Source of the DNA: CAYJPV01 sp964372095 | GTDB lineage: Bacteria > Acidobacteriota > Vicinamibacteria > Vicinamibacterales > JAKQTR01 | NCBI GenBank assembly: GCA_964372095.1 | Contig: CAYJPV010000004.1 | Location: 124,001 to 188,000 of the forward strand | DNA: 64,000 bases | Direction: 5' to 3' | Shown here: in pieces, positions 39,717 through 48,622 of the stretch | How positions within the stretch are numbered: the stretch's first letter is position 1 | How the letters are laid out: each line of letters opens with the position of its first letter | Notes under the pieces: generated by a model | Seen by the model: the letters and a program-made list of their open reading frames with translations, nothing else | Databases searched by the model: none | Told to the model about the DNA's origin: nothing | Program-made: the position numbers and the translations under genes

Positions 39717-40313
39717 ATGACGCAGAAGCGCCATACCGACATCCGTCAGGAGCAGATCGTCCGGGCCGCCCTGTCGATCGTCGCGACGAAGGGCGTACGG
39801 GGGTTGAGCATCGCGACCGTCGCCCGCGTCGTTGGTCTGGTCCCGTCGGCCCTGTACCGGCATTTCGAGAGCAAGGACGCCATCTTGAACGCGGTCATCG
39901 ACCTCATCAGTGATCGGTTGACCGACCACGTAACCGCCGTGACGTTGGCGCATCCCGACGCGCTCTCGCGCCTGCGCGATTTGCACGTCCGGCACATGGA
40001 GCTGATTCGCAGCAGCCATGCGATTCCGCGCATCGTGTTTTCGGAAGAGGCCTACAACGGCAATCGCCACCACCGGGCCAAGGTGGTCGCGCTCGTCACG
40101 CGGTACCTGGCCCGTGTCGCCGACATCGTCCGCCACGGGCAGTTACAGGGCGAGATTCGGCCGGATCTCGATCCCGAGGCGATGGCCACCCTGTTTCTGG
40201 GATTGGTTCAACCGCCCGCCCTGCTGTGGCAAGTCAGCGGGGGAACGCTGGATCTGACGAAGCACAGCGACCAGACGTGGATGGTGTTCAGCGACGCGAT
40301 TCGGCAGCACTAA
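39717..40313 (+). CDS. TetR/AcrR-family transcriptional regulator
   Basis: A 198-residue regulator. The N-terminal HTH is QEQIVRAALSIVATKGVRGL, then SIATVARVVGLVPSALYRHF, ESKDAILNAVIDLI; the C-terminal ligand-binding domain has AIPRIVFSEEAYNGNRHHRA and the helix ATLFLGLVQPPALLWQVSG. It is directly upstream of an HlyD/ABC/TolC efflux operon and carries a palindromic operator in its own promoter and another before the operon, so it most likely represses both and responds to an exported compound. A T7 run after GGCGTC (40321-40327) may terminate its transcript. Confidence 0.9.
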   Translation: MTQKRHTDIRQEQIVRAALSIVATKGVRGLSIATVARVVGLVPSALYRHFESKDAILNAVIDLISDRLTDHVTAVTLAHPDALSRLRDLHVRHMELIRSSHAIPRIVFSEEAYNGNRHHRAKVVALVTRYLARVADIVRHGQLQGEIRPDLDPEAMATLFLGLVQPPALLWQVSGGTLDLTKHSDQTWMVFSDAIRQH

Positions 40314-40338
40314 GGCGTCTTTTTTTTGTGCGAGCATA

Positions 40339-40354
40339 GTGAACTGTCGTTCAC
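40339..40354. promoter_or_regulatory. TetR-type operator upstream of the efflux operon
   Basis: GTGAACTGTCGTTCAC is a perfect 6+6 palindrome with 4 bp spacer, and of the same GTGA-N8-TCAC form as the other three sites. It lies 59 bp before the DUF6448 gene start. Confidence 0.7.
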
Positions 40355-40412
40355 ATAACAAGGCCGCGCACTGGAACGTGTCGGCCGGGTACGGGAAGAA
40401 GGAGGCAGAAAG

Positions 40413-41036
40413 ATGTTCAAGCAGGCGATCATCGTCATCACGGTGCTGGCGGGCGGGTTGTTCGCCCTGCCCCGACCAGCACTCGCCCATTGCGACTCGA
40501 TGAACGGCCCGGTCGTGGCCGCAGCCAGGCTCGCGCTGAAGGCCGGCGATGTGACGCCGGTGCTCAGGTGGGTGAAGCCAGAAGCCGAGCCGGAGATCCG
40601 CACCGCGTTCGCGCGGACGCTTACGGTGCGGAGCGCAGGTCCGGAGGCGCGAGACCTGGCCGACATGTACTTCTTCGAGACGCTGGTGCGCGCGCACCGC
40701 GCAGGAGAGGGTGCGCCCTACACCGGCCTCAAGCCGGCAGACACCGACTTCGGACCAGCCGTCAAGGGGGCCGATCAGGCCCTCGCGAGCGGCTCGGTCG
40801 ACTCGCTCGTCACGCTCGTGACCCGCCACATCGCTGACGGCATTCGCCAGCGCTTTGCGCACGCCATGGAGACGAAACGCCACGCCGAGGAGAACGTCGA
40901 AGGCGGGCGCGCCTACGTGGCAGCCTACGTGGGCTACGTGCACTTCATCGAGAACATTCACCTCGCGGCCAGTGCGGCTCACGCGCACCACCCAGATGCC
41001 GGAACGGCTGCGGCCCACGCGGCGGAGCGGAAGTAG
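40413..41036 (+). CDS. DUF6448 exported protein
   Basis: A 207-residue protein with signal peptide (MFKQAIIVITVLAGGLFALP, cleaved near ALA). The family motif HCDSMNGPVVAAARLALKAG opens the mature chain; then VLRWVKPEAEPEIRTAFART, DMYFFETLVRAHRAGEG and YVAAYVGYVHFIENIHLAAS with an unusual His-rich end (AHAHHP). DUF6448 proteins are periplasmic and uncharacterised; conserved His/Cys could bind metal. It is the first gene of the efflux operon, 52 bp before the HlyD gene. A fused remnant of a second copy is at 18238-18586. Confidence 0.85.
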   Translation: MFKQAIIVITVLAGGLFALPRPALAHCDSMNGPVVAAARLALKAGDVTPVLRWVKPEAEPEIRTAFARTLTVRSAGPEARDLADMYFFETLVRAHRAGEGAPYTGLKPADTDFGPAVKGADQALASGSVDSLVTLVTRHIADGIRQRFAHAMETKRHAEENVEGGRAYVAAYVGYVHFIENIHLAASAAHAHHPDAGTAAAHAAERK

Positions 41037-41088
41037 GCGGCCGCCCCCGGTGGGGATCCCACGTGACAGCAGTGCTACGAGGTCAACC

Positions 41089-42117
41089 ATGAAGAAGAAG
41101 TTGTTGCTTATCGTCGTCATCCTCACCGCGGGCGGGGCGGCGGCGTGGTTCTATGCCCGCGGCGGCCCGGAACCGGTCGATTCTCGGATCCGGGTGTCGG
41201 GCAACCTGGAGGTCACCGACGCCGAGGTCAGCTTCAAGGTGGCGGGCCGCGTGTCCGCCCGCCTGGTATCGGAGGGCGAGATGGTCCGGGCGGGCGCCAC
41301 CGTGGCGACCCTCGACGACACCGAGTTCGCGCAGGAAGTCGGCCTGCGCGAGGCGGACGTCCGCGCCGCCGAGGCGGACCTGCGGGACCTCGAAGCCGGC
41401 TCCCGGCCAGAGGAGATTGCCCAGGGCGAGGCGGCGCTCGCGCTGGCGACGGCCGAGTCCGAGCGCTGGCGCCTCGAGGCGGCGCGCCAGCAGGATCTGT
41501 TCAGCAAGGACGTGGTCTCGGCGCGCGATCACGAAACGGCTGCCACGGCGCACACCGTCGCCCAGGCGCGCGTACGCGAGGCCCAACAGCAACTCGCGCT
41601 CCTCAAACAAGGGCCCAGGATCGAGAAGATCCTCCAGGCGAAAGCCCGGCTCGCCAAGGGCACGCAGGCCCTCGGCGTCGCGCGCACGCGACTCGGCTAT
41701 GCAACCCTCCAGTCGCCGCTCTCGGGTTTCGTGCTCGCCGAGCACGTCGAACCCGGGGAGTTCGTGAACCCCGGATCGCCGATCGTCACGATTGGCGACC
41801 TCGAACGTATCTGGCTGCGCGCGTACATCAACGAAACCGACCTCGGCAGAGTCGCGCTCGGCCAGCGCGTGCGCCTCACGACCGATGGTGACCCGAGCAC
41901 CGCCTACTGGGGGCAGATCTCCTTCATCTCCCCCGAGGCCGAGTTCACGCCGAAGAACGTCCAGACCCAGCAGGAGCGGGTCAAGCTCGTGTACCGGATC
42001 AAAGTGCTGGTACCCAATCCACAACTCACGCTGAAACCCGGGATGCCCGCCGACGCGGAAATCATCACCGAGCAGCCGGCGGCCGGCAAAACGGGGCCGG
42101 GCAAAGGCGGCGCGTGA
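41089..42117 (+). CDS. HlyD-family membrane fusion protein (YbhG-like)
   Basis: A 342-residue periplasmic adaptor. The N-terminal anchor is MKKKLLLIVVILTAGGAAAW. The barrel-sandwich hybrid begins RVSGNLEVTDAEVSFKVAGR, is split by a long alpha-hairpin (EADVRAAEADLRDLEAG to QLALLKQGPRIEKILQAKAR), and is completed by RLGYATLQSPLSGFVLAEHV; then a beta-barrel region (GDLERIWLRAYINETDLGRV). It connects the ABC permeases encoded downstream to TolC. The ATP-binding gene overlaps its stop (ATGATGG at 42114). Confidence 0.9.
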   Translation: MKKKLLLIVVILTAGGAAAWFYARGGPEPVDSRIRVSGNLEVTDAEVSFKVAGRVSARLVSEGEMVRAGATVATLDDTEFAQEVGLREADVRAAEADLRDLEAGSRPEEIAQGEAALALATAESERWRLEAARQQDLFSKDVVSARDHETAATAHTVAQARVREAQQQLALLKQGPRIEKILQAKARLAKGTQALGVARTRLGYATLQSPLSGFVLAEHVEPGEFVNPGSPIVTIGDLERIWLRAYINETDLGRVALGQRVRLTTDGDPSTAYWGQISFISPEAEFTPKNVQTQQERVKLVYRIKVLVPNPQLTLKPGMPADAEIITEQPAAGKTGPGKGGA

Positions 42118-43073
42118 TGGACGCCATCCGGGCGACGAATCTCACACGACGCTTCGGAGAAGTGACGGCGGTCGACCGGCTCTCGCTCGAGGTCGCCGAG
42201 GGCGAAATCTTCGCTCTCGTGGGGCCCGACGGCGCCGGGAAGACGACGACGATGCGGCTGCTGACCGCGATCCTGGACCCGACCTCCGGTGACGCCTGGG
42301 TCGCCGGTCACCACATCGTCGGCGACGGCGAGCGTCTGAAGCACGAGATCGGCTACATGAGCCAGCGCTTCGGCCTCTACCCCGATCTCACCGTGGCCGA
42401 GAACATCGCGTTCTACGCTGACATCTACGGTGTTCCGCACAAGGGCCGGGCGGAGAGGGTGGAGCGACTGCTCGGCTTCAGCAACCTCACACCCTTCACC
42501 GCGCGGCTGGCGGGCAACCTGTCGGGCGGCATGAAACAGAAACTGGGCCTCGCCTGCGCCCTGGTGCACACGCCGAAGGTGCTGTTTCTCGACGAGCCCA
42601 CCAACGGCGTCGACCCGGTATCGCGGCGCGACTTCTGGCGCATCCTCTACCAGCTCGTCCGCGAGCGCGTCACGATCTTCGTGTCCACGGCCTATCTCGA
42701 CGAGGCGGAGCGCGCCAGCCGGGTCGGCCTCATTCATCAGGGCCGCCTGCTGACCGTCGGCGCGCCGACCGAACTCAAGCGCCTGATGCCCGGCGCCATT
42801 CTCGAGCTTCGCGCGTCGGAGCCGCGGAAGGCCGCGGCGGTGCTCCGCGAGCGCCTCGAGGCCGACTCGGTGGGCCTCTTCGGCGACCGCATCCACGTAG
42901 CCTCGAGCCATCCGGATCGGACGCTCGCCGAGGCCGGCGCCATCCTTCGAGAGGCCAGTCTGACCCTCACCGGCAGCCGGCCGATCGAGCCGCAACTCGA
43001 AGACGTCTTCATCGCGCTGGTAGCCCGCGCCGGGACCCGCCCCGCCGAAGGAGCATCCAATGCCCACGCATGA
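42117..43073 (+). CDS. ABC transporter ATP-binding protein 1
   Basis: A 318-residue ATPase with Walker A G-P-D-G-A-G-K-T-T (Asp where Asn is usual), Q-loop YMSQRFGLYPDLTV, signature NLSGGMKQKLGLACALVH, Walker B VLFLDEPTNGVDP and the switch at FVSTAYLDEAERASR, where the usual His is Ala-Tyr. The C-terminal extension (RPIEPQLEDVFIALV) is typical of drug-export ATPases such as the N-half of YbhF. It probably forms a heterodimer with the next ATPase to drive the two permeases. An ATG three bases upstream is equally possible. Confidence 0.9.
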   Translation: MDAIRATNLTRRFGEVTAVDRLSLEVAEGEIFALVGPDGAGKTTTMRLLTAILDPTSGDAWVAGHHIVGDGERLKHEIGYMSQRFGLYPDLTVAENIAFYADIYGVPHKGRAERVERLLGFSNLTPFTARLAGNLSGGMKQKLGLACALVHTPKVLFLDEPTNGVDPVSRRDFWRILYQLVRERVTIFVSTAYLDEAERASRVGLIHQGRLLTVGAPTELKRLMPGAILELRASEPRKAAAVLRERLEADSVGLFGDRIHVASSHPDRTLAEAGAILREASLTLTGSRPIEPQLEDVFIALVARAGTRPAEGASNAHA

Positions 43074-44085
43074 CCACGCCGGCGCCTTGTTGACGCCGCC
43101 ACGGGACGCGCTCGTCCGGAGCACGAAATCGGCCGCGGTTGTCGCGCACGACCTGGAGCGCCGCTTCGGTTCGTTCGTCGCCGTCAACAAGGTCAGCTTC
43201 GAGGTGGCGCGCGGCGAGATCTTCGGCTTCCTCGGGCCGAACGGCGCAGGCAAGTCGACCACCATCCGCATGCTCAGCGGGATTCTGGCGCCAACCGGTG
43301 GTTCCGGCACCGTCGCGGGCTTCGACATCCGCACCGAGACCGAGAAGATCAAGGCGCGGATCGGCTACATGAGCCAGAAGTTCTCTCTCTATGAAGATCT
43401 GACCGTCGAAGAGAACATCGACTTCTACAGCGGCATCTACCAGGTGCCGGCCAGGCTCAAGGCCGAACGCAAGGCGTGGGTGCTCCAGATGGCGGGCCTC
43501 ACCGAGCATCGCCGATCGCGAACGGGCCAGCTCTCGGCAGGATGGAAGCAGCGCCTGGCGTTGGGATGCGCGGTGGTGCACGAACCGGAGATCGTCTTTC
43601 TCGACGAGCCCACCTCCGGCGTCGACCCGATCAGCCGCCGCCAGTTCTGGGATTTGATCTACGACCTGACCGCCAAGGGCGTCACCGTCTTCGTGACGAC
43701 GCACTACATGGACGAAGCCGAGTACTGCGATCGGCTGGCGCTCGTCTACCGCGGCGAGATTATCGCGATGGACACGCCCGAGGCGCTCAAGACCCGTCTC
43801 ATGCGCGAGGACGTGCTCGAGGTCCTGTGCGACGCGCCCCAGGACGTGATGAGCGACATCGAAGCGCTCCCCGACGTCAAGGAGACGGCGCTCTTCGGGA
43901 GGGGTCTGCACGGCGTCGCGGCCGACGGCGCGTCGGCCGCCGCGGGGATCCGCAGTCTCTTCGCCGGCCGAGGCCGTGGGGACGCCACTGTCGAGCGGAT
44001 TGTGCCCTCGCTCGAAGACGTCTTCGTCTCGCTCATCGAGGCCCGCGACGAGGCGGATCGCCGCCGCCAGGAGAACCGTCGATGA
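43060..44085 (+). CDS. ABC transporter ATP-binding protein 2
   Basis: A 341-residue ATPase overlapping the previous gene by 14 bp. Walker A is G-P-N-G-A-G-K-S-T, the Q-loop YMSQKFSLYEDLTVEENIDF, Walker B IVFLDEPTSGVDP and the switch His VTTHYMDEAEY. The signature reads Q-L-S-A-G-W-K-Q-R, a departure from LSGGQ. The two ATPases have complementary oddities (switch His missing in one, signature altered in the other), which suits an asymmetric heterodimer. Corresponds to the C-half of YbhF-type tandem ATPases. Confidence 0.9.
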   Translation: MPTHDHAGALLTPPRDALVRSTKSAAVVAHDLERRFGSFVAVNKVSFEVARGEIFGFLGPNGAGKSTTIRMLSGILAPTGGSGTVAGFDIRTETEKIKARIGYMSQKFSLYEDLTVEENIDFYSGIYQVPARLKAERKAWVLQMAGLTEHRRSRTGQLSAGWKQRLALGCAVVHEPEIVFLDEPTSGVDPISRRQFWDLIYDLTAKGVTVFVTTHYMDEAEYCDRLALVYRGEIIAMDTPEALKTRLMREDVLEVLCDAPQDVMSDIEALPDVKETALFGRGLHGVAADGASAAAGIRSLFAGRGRGDATVERIVPSLEDVFVSLIEARDEADRRRQENRR

Positions 44086-45215
44086 ACGCGATGCGAACCT
44101 GGGCAGTCGCCCGCAAGGAGATCCTCCATATCCGGCGGGACCCGCGGAGCCTCGCGATGGCGATCGCCATTCCGATGCTGCTGCTCCTGCTGTTCGGCTA
44201 CGCGCTGACGCTCGACGTGGACAACGTCCCGATGGTTGTCTGGGACCAGAGCGGATCACCGGCCAGCCGGACACTCCTCAGCCATTTCACGGGTTCCCGG
44301 TACTTCTCCGAGCGGGTACCGGTCACCAGCTACCACGAACTCGAACGGGCCATCGATGCCGGCGAGGCGCTGATCGCCCTGGTGATTCCCGCCGACTTCG
44401 CCGCTCGTGTCACGAACCCGGCGGCGCCGCCCGTCCAGATCATCGTCGACGGGAGCGATTCCAACACGGCCACGATCGCGATCGGGTACGCCACCCAGGC
44501 CGTGCAGGCCTACGCCCAGGACCTCACGATCCGGGAGATCCGCCGGACGACGGGCCGCACGGTGTCCGTCCCCCTCGACGTCCGTCCGCGGGTGTGGTTC
44601 AACACCGACATGGAGTCGAAGAACTACATCATCCCTGGCCTGATCGCCGTGATCATGATGGTCATTGCGGCACTGCTCACCTCGCTGACCGTCGCCCGGG
44701 AGTGGGAGCGCGGAACGATGGAGCAGATCATCTCGACACCAATCAAGGGACAGGAGCTGATTGCTGGCAAGCTCCTGCCGTATTTCGCGCTGGGGATGCT
44801 CGACGTCCTGCTCGCCGTGCTGATGGGACAGTTCCTGTTCCACGTGCCGCTGCGGGGCAGTGTGCCCCTGCTCTTCGGTGTGGCAGCCATCTTCCTGGTG
44901 GGCTCCCTCTCTCTCGGGATGCTGATCAGCATCGTCACCAAGAACCAGTTGCTGGCGAGCCAGCTGGCGATGGTGCTCACCTTCCTGCCGTCGTTCCTCC
45001 TGTCGGGGTTCATGTACGCCATCAGCAACATGCCGCCGACCATCCAGGCGGTGACCTACCTGGTTCCGGCCCGGTATTTCGTCGAGATGCTCAAGGGGAT
45101 CTATCTCAAGGGCGTCGGCCTCGACGTGCTCGGCCTCGACGCGGTGCTGCTGACGGGCTTCGGCGCCGCGATGGTGGGTCTGGCCAATTTGAAGTTCAGG
45201 AAGAAGCTGGGGTAG
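44082..45215 (+). CDS. ABC-2 type permease 1 (YbhS-like)
   Basis: A 377-residue membrane protein starting MNAMRTWAVARKEILHIRRD at an ATGA overlap. The first membrane helix (AIAIPMLLLLLFGYALTL) is followed by a large periplasmic domain with VIPADFAARV and IIVDGSDSNTATIAIGYATQ, then five C-terminal helices (GLIAVIMMVIAALLTSLTVA to FLPSFLLSGFMYAISNMPP). This is the YbhS/YbhR fold of drug exporters. It lies two bases before the second permease. Confidence 0.9.
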   Translation: MNAMRTWAVARKEILHIRRDPRSLAMAIAIPMLLLLLFGYALTLDVDNVPMVVWDQSGSPASRTLLSHFTGSRYFSERVPVTSYHELERAIDAGEALIALVIPADFAARVTNPAAPPVQIIVDGSDSNTATIAIGYATQAVQAYAQDLTIREIRRTTGRTVSVPLDVRPRVWFNTDMESKNYIIPGLIAVIMMVIAALLTSLTVAREWERGTMEQIISTPIKGQELIAGKLLPYFALGMLDVLLAVLMGQFLFHVPLRGSVPLLFGVAAIFLVGSLSLGMLISIVTKNQLLASQLAMVLTFLPSFLLSGFMYAISNMPPTIQAVTYLVPARYFVEMLKGIYLKGVGLDVLGLDAVLLTGFGAAMVGLANLKFRKKLG

Positions 45216-45217
45216 CG

Positions 45218-46348
45218 ATGTTCGAACGAATCTGGCGGATGCTCGTCAAGGAGTTCATTCAGATCCTCAGGGACCCGCGGATGAAGGGCGTGATCTTCCT
45301 GATGCCGCTCATTCAGTCCCTCGTATTCGGGTATGCCGTGACGACGGACGTCCGGGACGTGAGGACCGCCGTGTACGACCTCGACAGCAGCGCGGCGAGC
45401 CGCGACCTCGTCAGCCGGTTCGTGAAATCCGGCTACTTCCTGGTCGTGGCCAACATCGGGAGCGACCAGGCCGCCCGGAACCTGGTCGATCGCGGCGAGG
45501 TGTCGACCGTGCTGAGAATCAACCGGGGCTTCGAGGACGGCCTGCGCGCCGGCCGGACGGTCGAACTCCAGGTCATCGTTGACGGCACGGATTCGAACAC
45601 GGCCGGCATCGTGCTGGCCTACGCGGGCCGGATCGCCGGGGAGTTCTCGAACCAGGTGCTGGCCTCTCGCATGGTCCGCGCGGGCGGCGGGCGGGCCGAG
45701 ACGCGCCGGGTCGAGGCGGAGACGCGGGCCTGGTTCAACGAGAACCTCGAAAGCCGCGATTTCTACGTGCCCGGCGTCATTGCCATCATCGTGATGCTCG
45801 TCACCCTGATGCTGACCAGCATGGCCGTTGTCCGCGAGAAGGAAATCGGGACGATGGAGCAGATCATCGTGACGCCGATCACGCCTGTCGAGTTCATCCT
45901 CGGCAAGACCGTGCCGTTCGCCCTCGTCGGGTTCGCTGACGTGCTGCTCGTCACGCTCATCGGCGTCGGCTGGTTCGGCATTCCCATTCGCGGGTCCCTG
46001 CTGCTGCTGCTGCTGGCGACGGCGCTGTATCTAATGACCACGCTGGGCATCGGGCTCTTCGTCTCGACCGTCAGCGAGACGCAGCAGCAGGCGATGATGA
46101 GCACGTTCTTCTTCTATCTTCCGGCGACGCTGCTGTCTGGTTTCATGTTCCCGATCGCCAACATGCCGGTGGTCGTGCAGTGGCTCACGTATCTCAACCC
46201 GCTGCGGTACTTCCTGGTCGTCATTCGCGGCGTCTTCCTGAAGGGCGTTGGCATGGACATTCTGTGGCCGCAACTGGTCAGCCTGGCCGTGATGGGCGTG
46301 CTGACACTGTGGTTGGCGTCCACGCGGTTCAAGAAAACAGTGGCCTGA
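45218..46348 (+). CDS. ABC-2 type permease 2 (YbhR-like)
   Basis: A 376-residue paralogue of the previous permease: MFERIWRMLVKEFIQILRDP, then MKGVIFLMPLIQSLVFGYAV, a periplasmic domain with VIVDGTDSNTAGIVLAYAGR, then GVIAIIVMLVTLMLTSMAVV and FFFYLPATLLSGFMFPIANM. The two permeases with two ATPases, HlyD and TolC complete a tripartite exporter. The TolC gene follows 45 bp later. Confidence 0.9.
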   Translation: MFERIWRMLVKEFIQILRDPRMKGVIFLMPLIQSLVFGYAVTTDVRDVRTAVYDLDSSAASRDLVSRFVKSGYFLVVANIGSDQAARNLVDRGEVSTVLRINRGFEDGLRAGRTVELQVIVDGTDSNTAGIVLAYAGRIAGEFSNQVLASRMVRAGGGRAETRRVEAETRAWFNENLESRDFYVPGVIAIIVMLVTLMLTSMAVVREKEIGTMEQIIVTPITPVEFILGKTVPFALVGFADVLLVTLIGVGWFGIPIRGSLLLLLLATALYLMTTLGIGLFVSTVSETQQQAMMSTFFFYLPATLLSGFMFPIANMPVVVQWLTYLNPLRYFLVVIRGVFLKGVGMDILWPQLVSLAVMGVLTLWLASTRFKKTVA

Positions 46349-46393
46349 TGAGAGCGGGGCGGGAGCATGAATGCCCGTCATGCGAGGTGATGT

Positions 46394-47800
46394 ATGGTGC
46401 ACAGCAACAGCGGCCGACGGCGTGCGCGTCGAGCCGGATTGGCGATGGTCGTGATGATCTGCGGCGTGACGGCACTCCTGCCGTCGAGAGCTGCAGCTCA
46501 GCCATCAGGCGGGCCGCTCAGCCTCGACGCCGCCACCCGGATCGCGCTGGACAGGAATCCGGCCGACCGTGCTGCCCGTGAGGGCGTGGCCATCGCCCGG
46601 GAAGCGGTGGGCGAAGCGCGCGCGCCCTACTATCCGGAGGTGGGGATCACCTCCGGATACGCCCGCTGGGAACGACACGCCTATCTTCCCAGCGGATTCG
46701 CCAATCCAACTCTTGCATCGACCATAGGCCCGACCAACGACTGGTTTGCCGGGCTGGCCGGGAGCTACGTGCTGTTCGACGGCGGCCAGCGCGCGGCAGA
46801 ACTGCGCGCGGCGATGTCGCGAGAGGCCGGCGCTTCCCAGGAGGCGACCCGGATTCGCCAGGATCTTGTGTACGCCGTGCACCAGGCGTACTACGGCCTG
46901 GCTGGCGCGATTGACGCCCAGGCGGTGGCGGACGAGAACCTGGCGAGGGCCGAAGAACACCTGCGCCTCGCCCGCGAGCGGCACGCCGCCGGAGCGGTCG
47001 CCGGAGCGGACGTGATCCGGGCAGAGGTCGACGTCGCCGACGCTCGGTTGCAGCGAGTACGGGCGGAGAGCCTGATCCGGGTTGGCACGGGGCAACTCAA
47101 CACAGTGATGGGCCTCGCCGTTGACACACCGGTCACCCTGAGTGCCGACATCGAGGCGGTCCCACCGCTAGGTGATGTCGACCTTCAGGGGGCGCTGCGC
47201 GACGCGATTCAGGCCCGGCCCGTGCTCGAAGCCGCACGGCAACGGGTCAGCGCGGCCGCATCCGCGGTAGAGGCCACCCGGAGCGCCTTTCGGCCGAAGA
47301 TCCGAACCGACTGGAGCCTGGGCCTGCGCGACAGCGACTTCTTCCCGGATGACCGCGACTGGTCGGTCGGCGTCAGCGTGCGGTGGCCGCTGTTCAACGG
47401 TTTCGCAACGAAGCATCGCGTGGCCCGGGCCCGCTCTCAGCAGGCGAAAGACCAGACGGAACTGGCGGGCCTGGAGCTTGCCGTCCGCAACGAGGCGTGG
47501 TCGGCGTACTGGAAGCTGAAGGAGTCGTTCGAGGCCATTGAGGCGGCGGCTGTGCTCGTGACGGGCGCTCGCGACAGCGTGCGGGTGGCGACCGAACGCT
47601 ACGCTGCCGGCGCCGGGACCGTGACCGAGATGCTCGACGCCGAGGCGGCCCTCGCTCGGGCCGAAGCGGCGCGCGTCGAGGCGCAGTGGGGCTACCGCGT
47701 GGCGCAGTCGACCTTTGCATGGGCGACCGGCCGGCTGGCCGTCCCGGCCACGCCGGACGACGCGCCGCCGACCAGCGCGGGTGGCCGGTCTTGGCAATAG
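46394..47800 (+). CDS. TolC-family outer membrane efflux protein
   Basis: A 468-residue protein. Its N-terminus (RRAGLAMVVMICGVTALLPS) is a signal sequence, and the mature chain begins near QPSGGPLSLDAATRIALDRN. There are two repeated halves with the TolC helix patterns (EAVGEARAPYYPEVGITSGY and AVEATRSAFRPKIRTDWSLG) and RYAAGAGTVTEMLDAEAALA near the end. It forms the outer-membrane channel of the exporter encoded upstream. Last gene of the operon; a terminator-like stem follows immediately. Confidence 0.92.
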   Translation: MVHSNSGRRRARRAGLAMVVMICGVTALLPSRAAAQPSGGPLSLDAATRIALDRNPADRAAREGVAIAREAVGEARAPYYPEVGITSGYARWERHAYLPSGFANPTLASTIGPTNDWFAGLAGSYVLFDGGQRAAELRAAMSREAGASQEATRIRQDLVYAVHQAYYGLAGAIDAQAVADENLARAEEHLRLARERHAAGAVAGADVIRAEVDVADARLQRVRAESLIRVGTGQLNTVMGLAVDTPVTLSADIEAVPPLGDVDLQGALRDAIQARPVLEAARQRVSAAASAVEATRSAFRPKIRTDWSLGLRDSDFFPDDRDWSVGVSVRWPLFNGFATKHRVARARSQQAKDQTELAGLELAVRNEAWSAYWKLKESFEAIEAAAVLVTGARDSVRVATERYAAGAGTVTEMLDAEAALARAEAARVEAQWGYRVAQSTFAWATGRLAVPATPDDAPPTSAGGRSWQ

Positions 47801-47803
47801 ACC

Positions 47804-47832
47804 CTCGGACGCCGCCCGATGCAGCGTCCGAG
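47804..47832 (+). terminator. Stem-loop after the efflux operon
   Basis: CTCGGACGC (47804-47812) pairs with GCGTCCGAG (47824-47832) around an 11-base loop, starting four bases after the TolC gene's stop codon. There is no T-tract. Confidence 0.6.
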
Positions 47833-47965
47833 CGGGGCGCGGAGCACGGACCGTTCAGTTGACCGGCACGGGCTCCTTGGTATCGAGCGTCGAGGGCGTG
47901 AAGATCAAGAGGACACCCTTCAGCCCGAGGCTCATGACAATGTTGTAAGAAAGATGAGGAAACGC

Positions 47966-48538
47966 TCAGTTGGCACTGTGGCGATCGTACGTCACGACGA
48001 CGACATCCTTCAGGATCATGTTGATTCCTGCGGGACCGTAGTACTCCGTGGAACGGATGGTGTGGACGCCAGCCCTGTCGAACTGCCACAGGATGTCGTT
48101 CCGGTGTCCCGGCACCACCTGCATCTGGAACAGCATCGAGTGGTCCTGACGGAACAGGCCGAATCCGTACGTCAGGTCGCTCGACGTCACATCGAAGAGC
48201 ACCTTGTCGTGACACGCGATGAGGAGCTTCTCCGAGGGCAACTGAAAGACGTGCGAGGCCACGCCGATGTTGGACACCTTGTCGGGCGCGATGGACGCGC
48301 GGTGCATGTCCATCGGCTTCCAGGGAATTGTGTAGTAGGTGATAAAGTGCAGCGAGGTGCCGAGCACGACGAGCAACGCGACGAACCCGTAGAAAAGCGC
48401 GGGCTTCACGATGCTGCTCTTCCCGACCTGCGTCACGCGGCTCATGAACCAGCCTATCATCAGCATCATGGCGAGAACGTAGAACGTGTAGGCCAGCGTC
48501 TGGCCCCAGAGGACGGTCGTCGTATCAACCATGTCCAT
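47966..48538 (-). CDS. Cytochrome oxidase subunit II-like protein without CuA ligands
   Basis: A 190-residue protein with two N-terminal membrane helices (TLAYTFYVLAMMLMIGWFM and PALFYGFVALLVVLGTSL) and a cupredoxin domain: LFDVTSSDLTYGFGLFRQD, then FQMQVVPGHRNDILWQFDRA, then GVHTIRSTEYYGPAGINMIL. In canonical subunit II the last segment carries Cys-x3-Cys-x3-His-x2-Met and the first has His before Gly-Phe; here Cys and His are replaced (Tyr-Gly-Phe, and STEYYGPAGINM). It therefore cannot hold CuA and would suit a quinol-type oxidase or nitric-oxide reductase-like complex. No subunit I gene is adjacent. The frame ends at TGA 47966. Confidence 0.7.
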   Translation of the reverse strand: MDMVDTTTVLWGQTLAYTFYVLAMMLMIGWFMSRVTQVGKSSIVKPALFYGFVALLVVLGTSLHFITYYTIPWKPMDMHRASIAPDKVSNIGVASHVFQLPSEKLLIACHDKVLFDVTSSDLTYGFGLFRQDHSMLFQMQVVPGHRNDILWQFDRAGVHTIRSTEYYGPAGINMILKDVVVVTYDRHSAN

Positions 48539-48622
48539 CTCTCCTTGAGAGAAAAGGGGCGCGCTATCATGACGCCGGGGGCGGGCGTTTGGTCAACGTA
48601 CGCGCTGGTGTTTGGCGAAGCT

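Noticed and set aside
37168..39720. Very long open frame antisense to the sigma-54 activator
   Set aside because: Composition is Arg/Gln/His-rich without domains; the opposite strand encodes a complete GAF/AAA/HTH protein.
47855..47935. Short frame (MSLGLKGVLLIFTPS...) in frame after the subunit II-like stop
   Set aside because: Only 26 codons, no ribosome site, no family match; reading through the TGA at 47966 is not supported by a hairpin or a Cys position.
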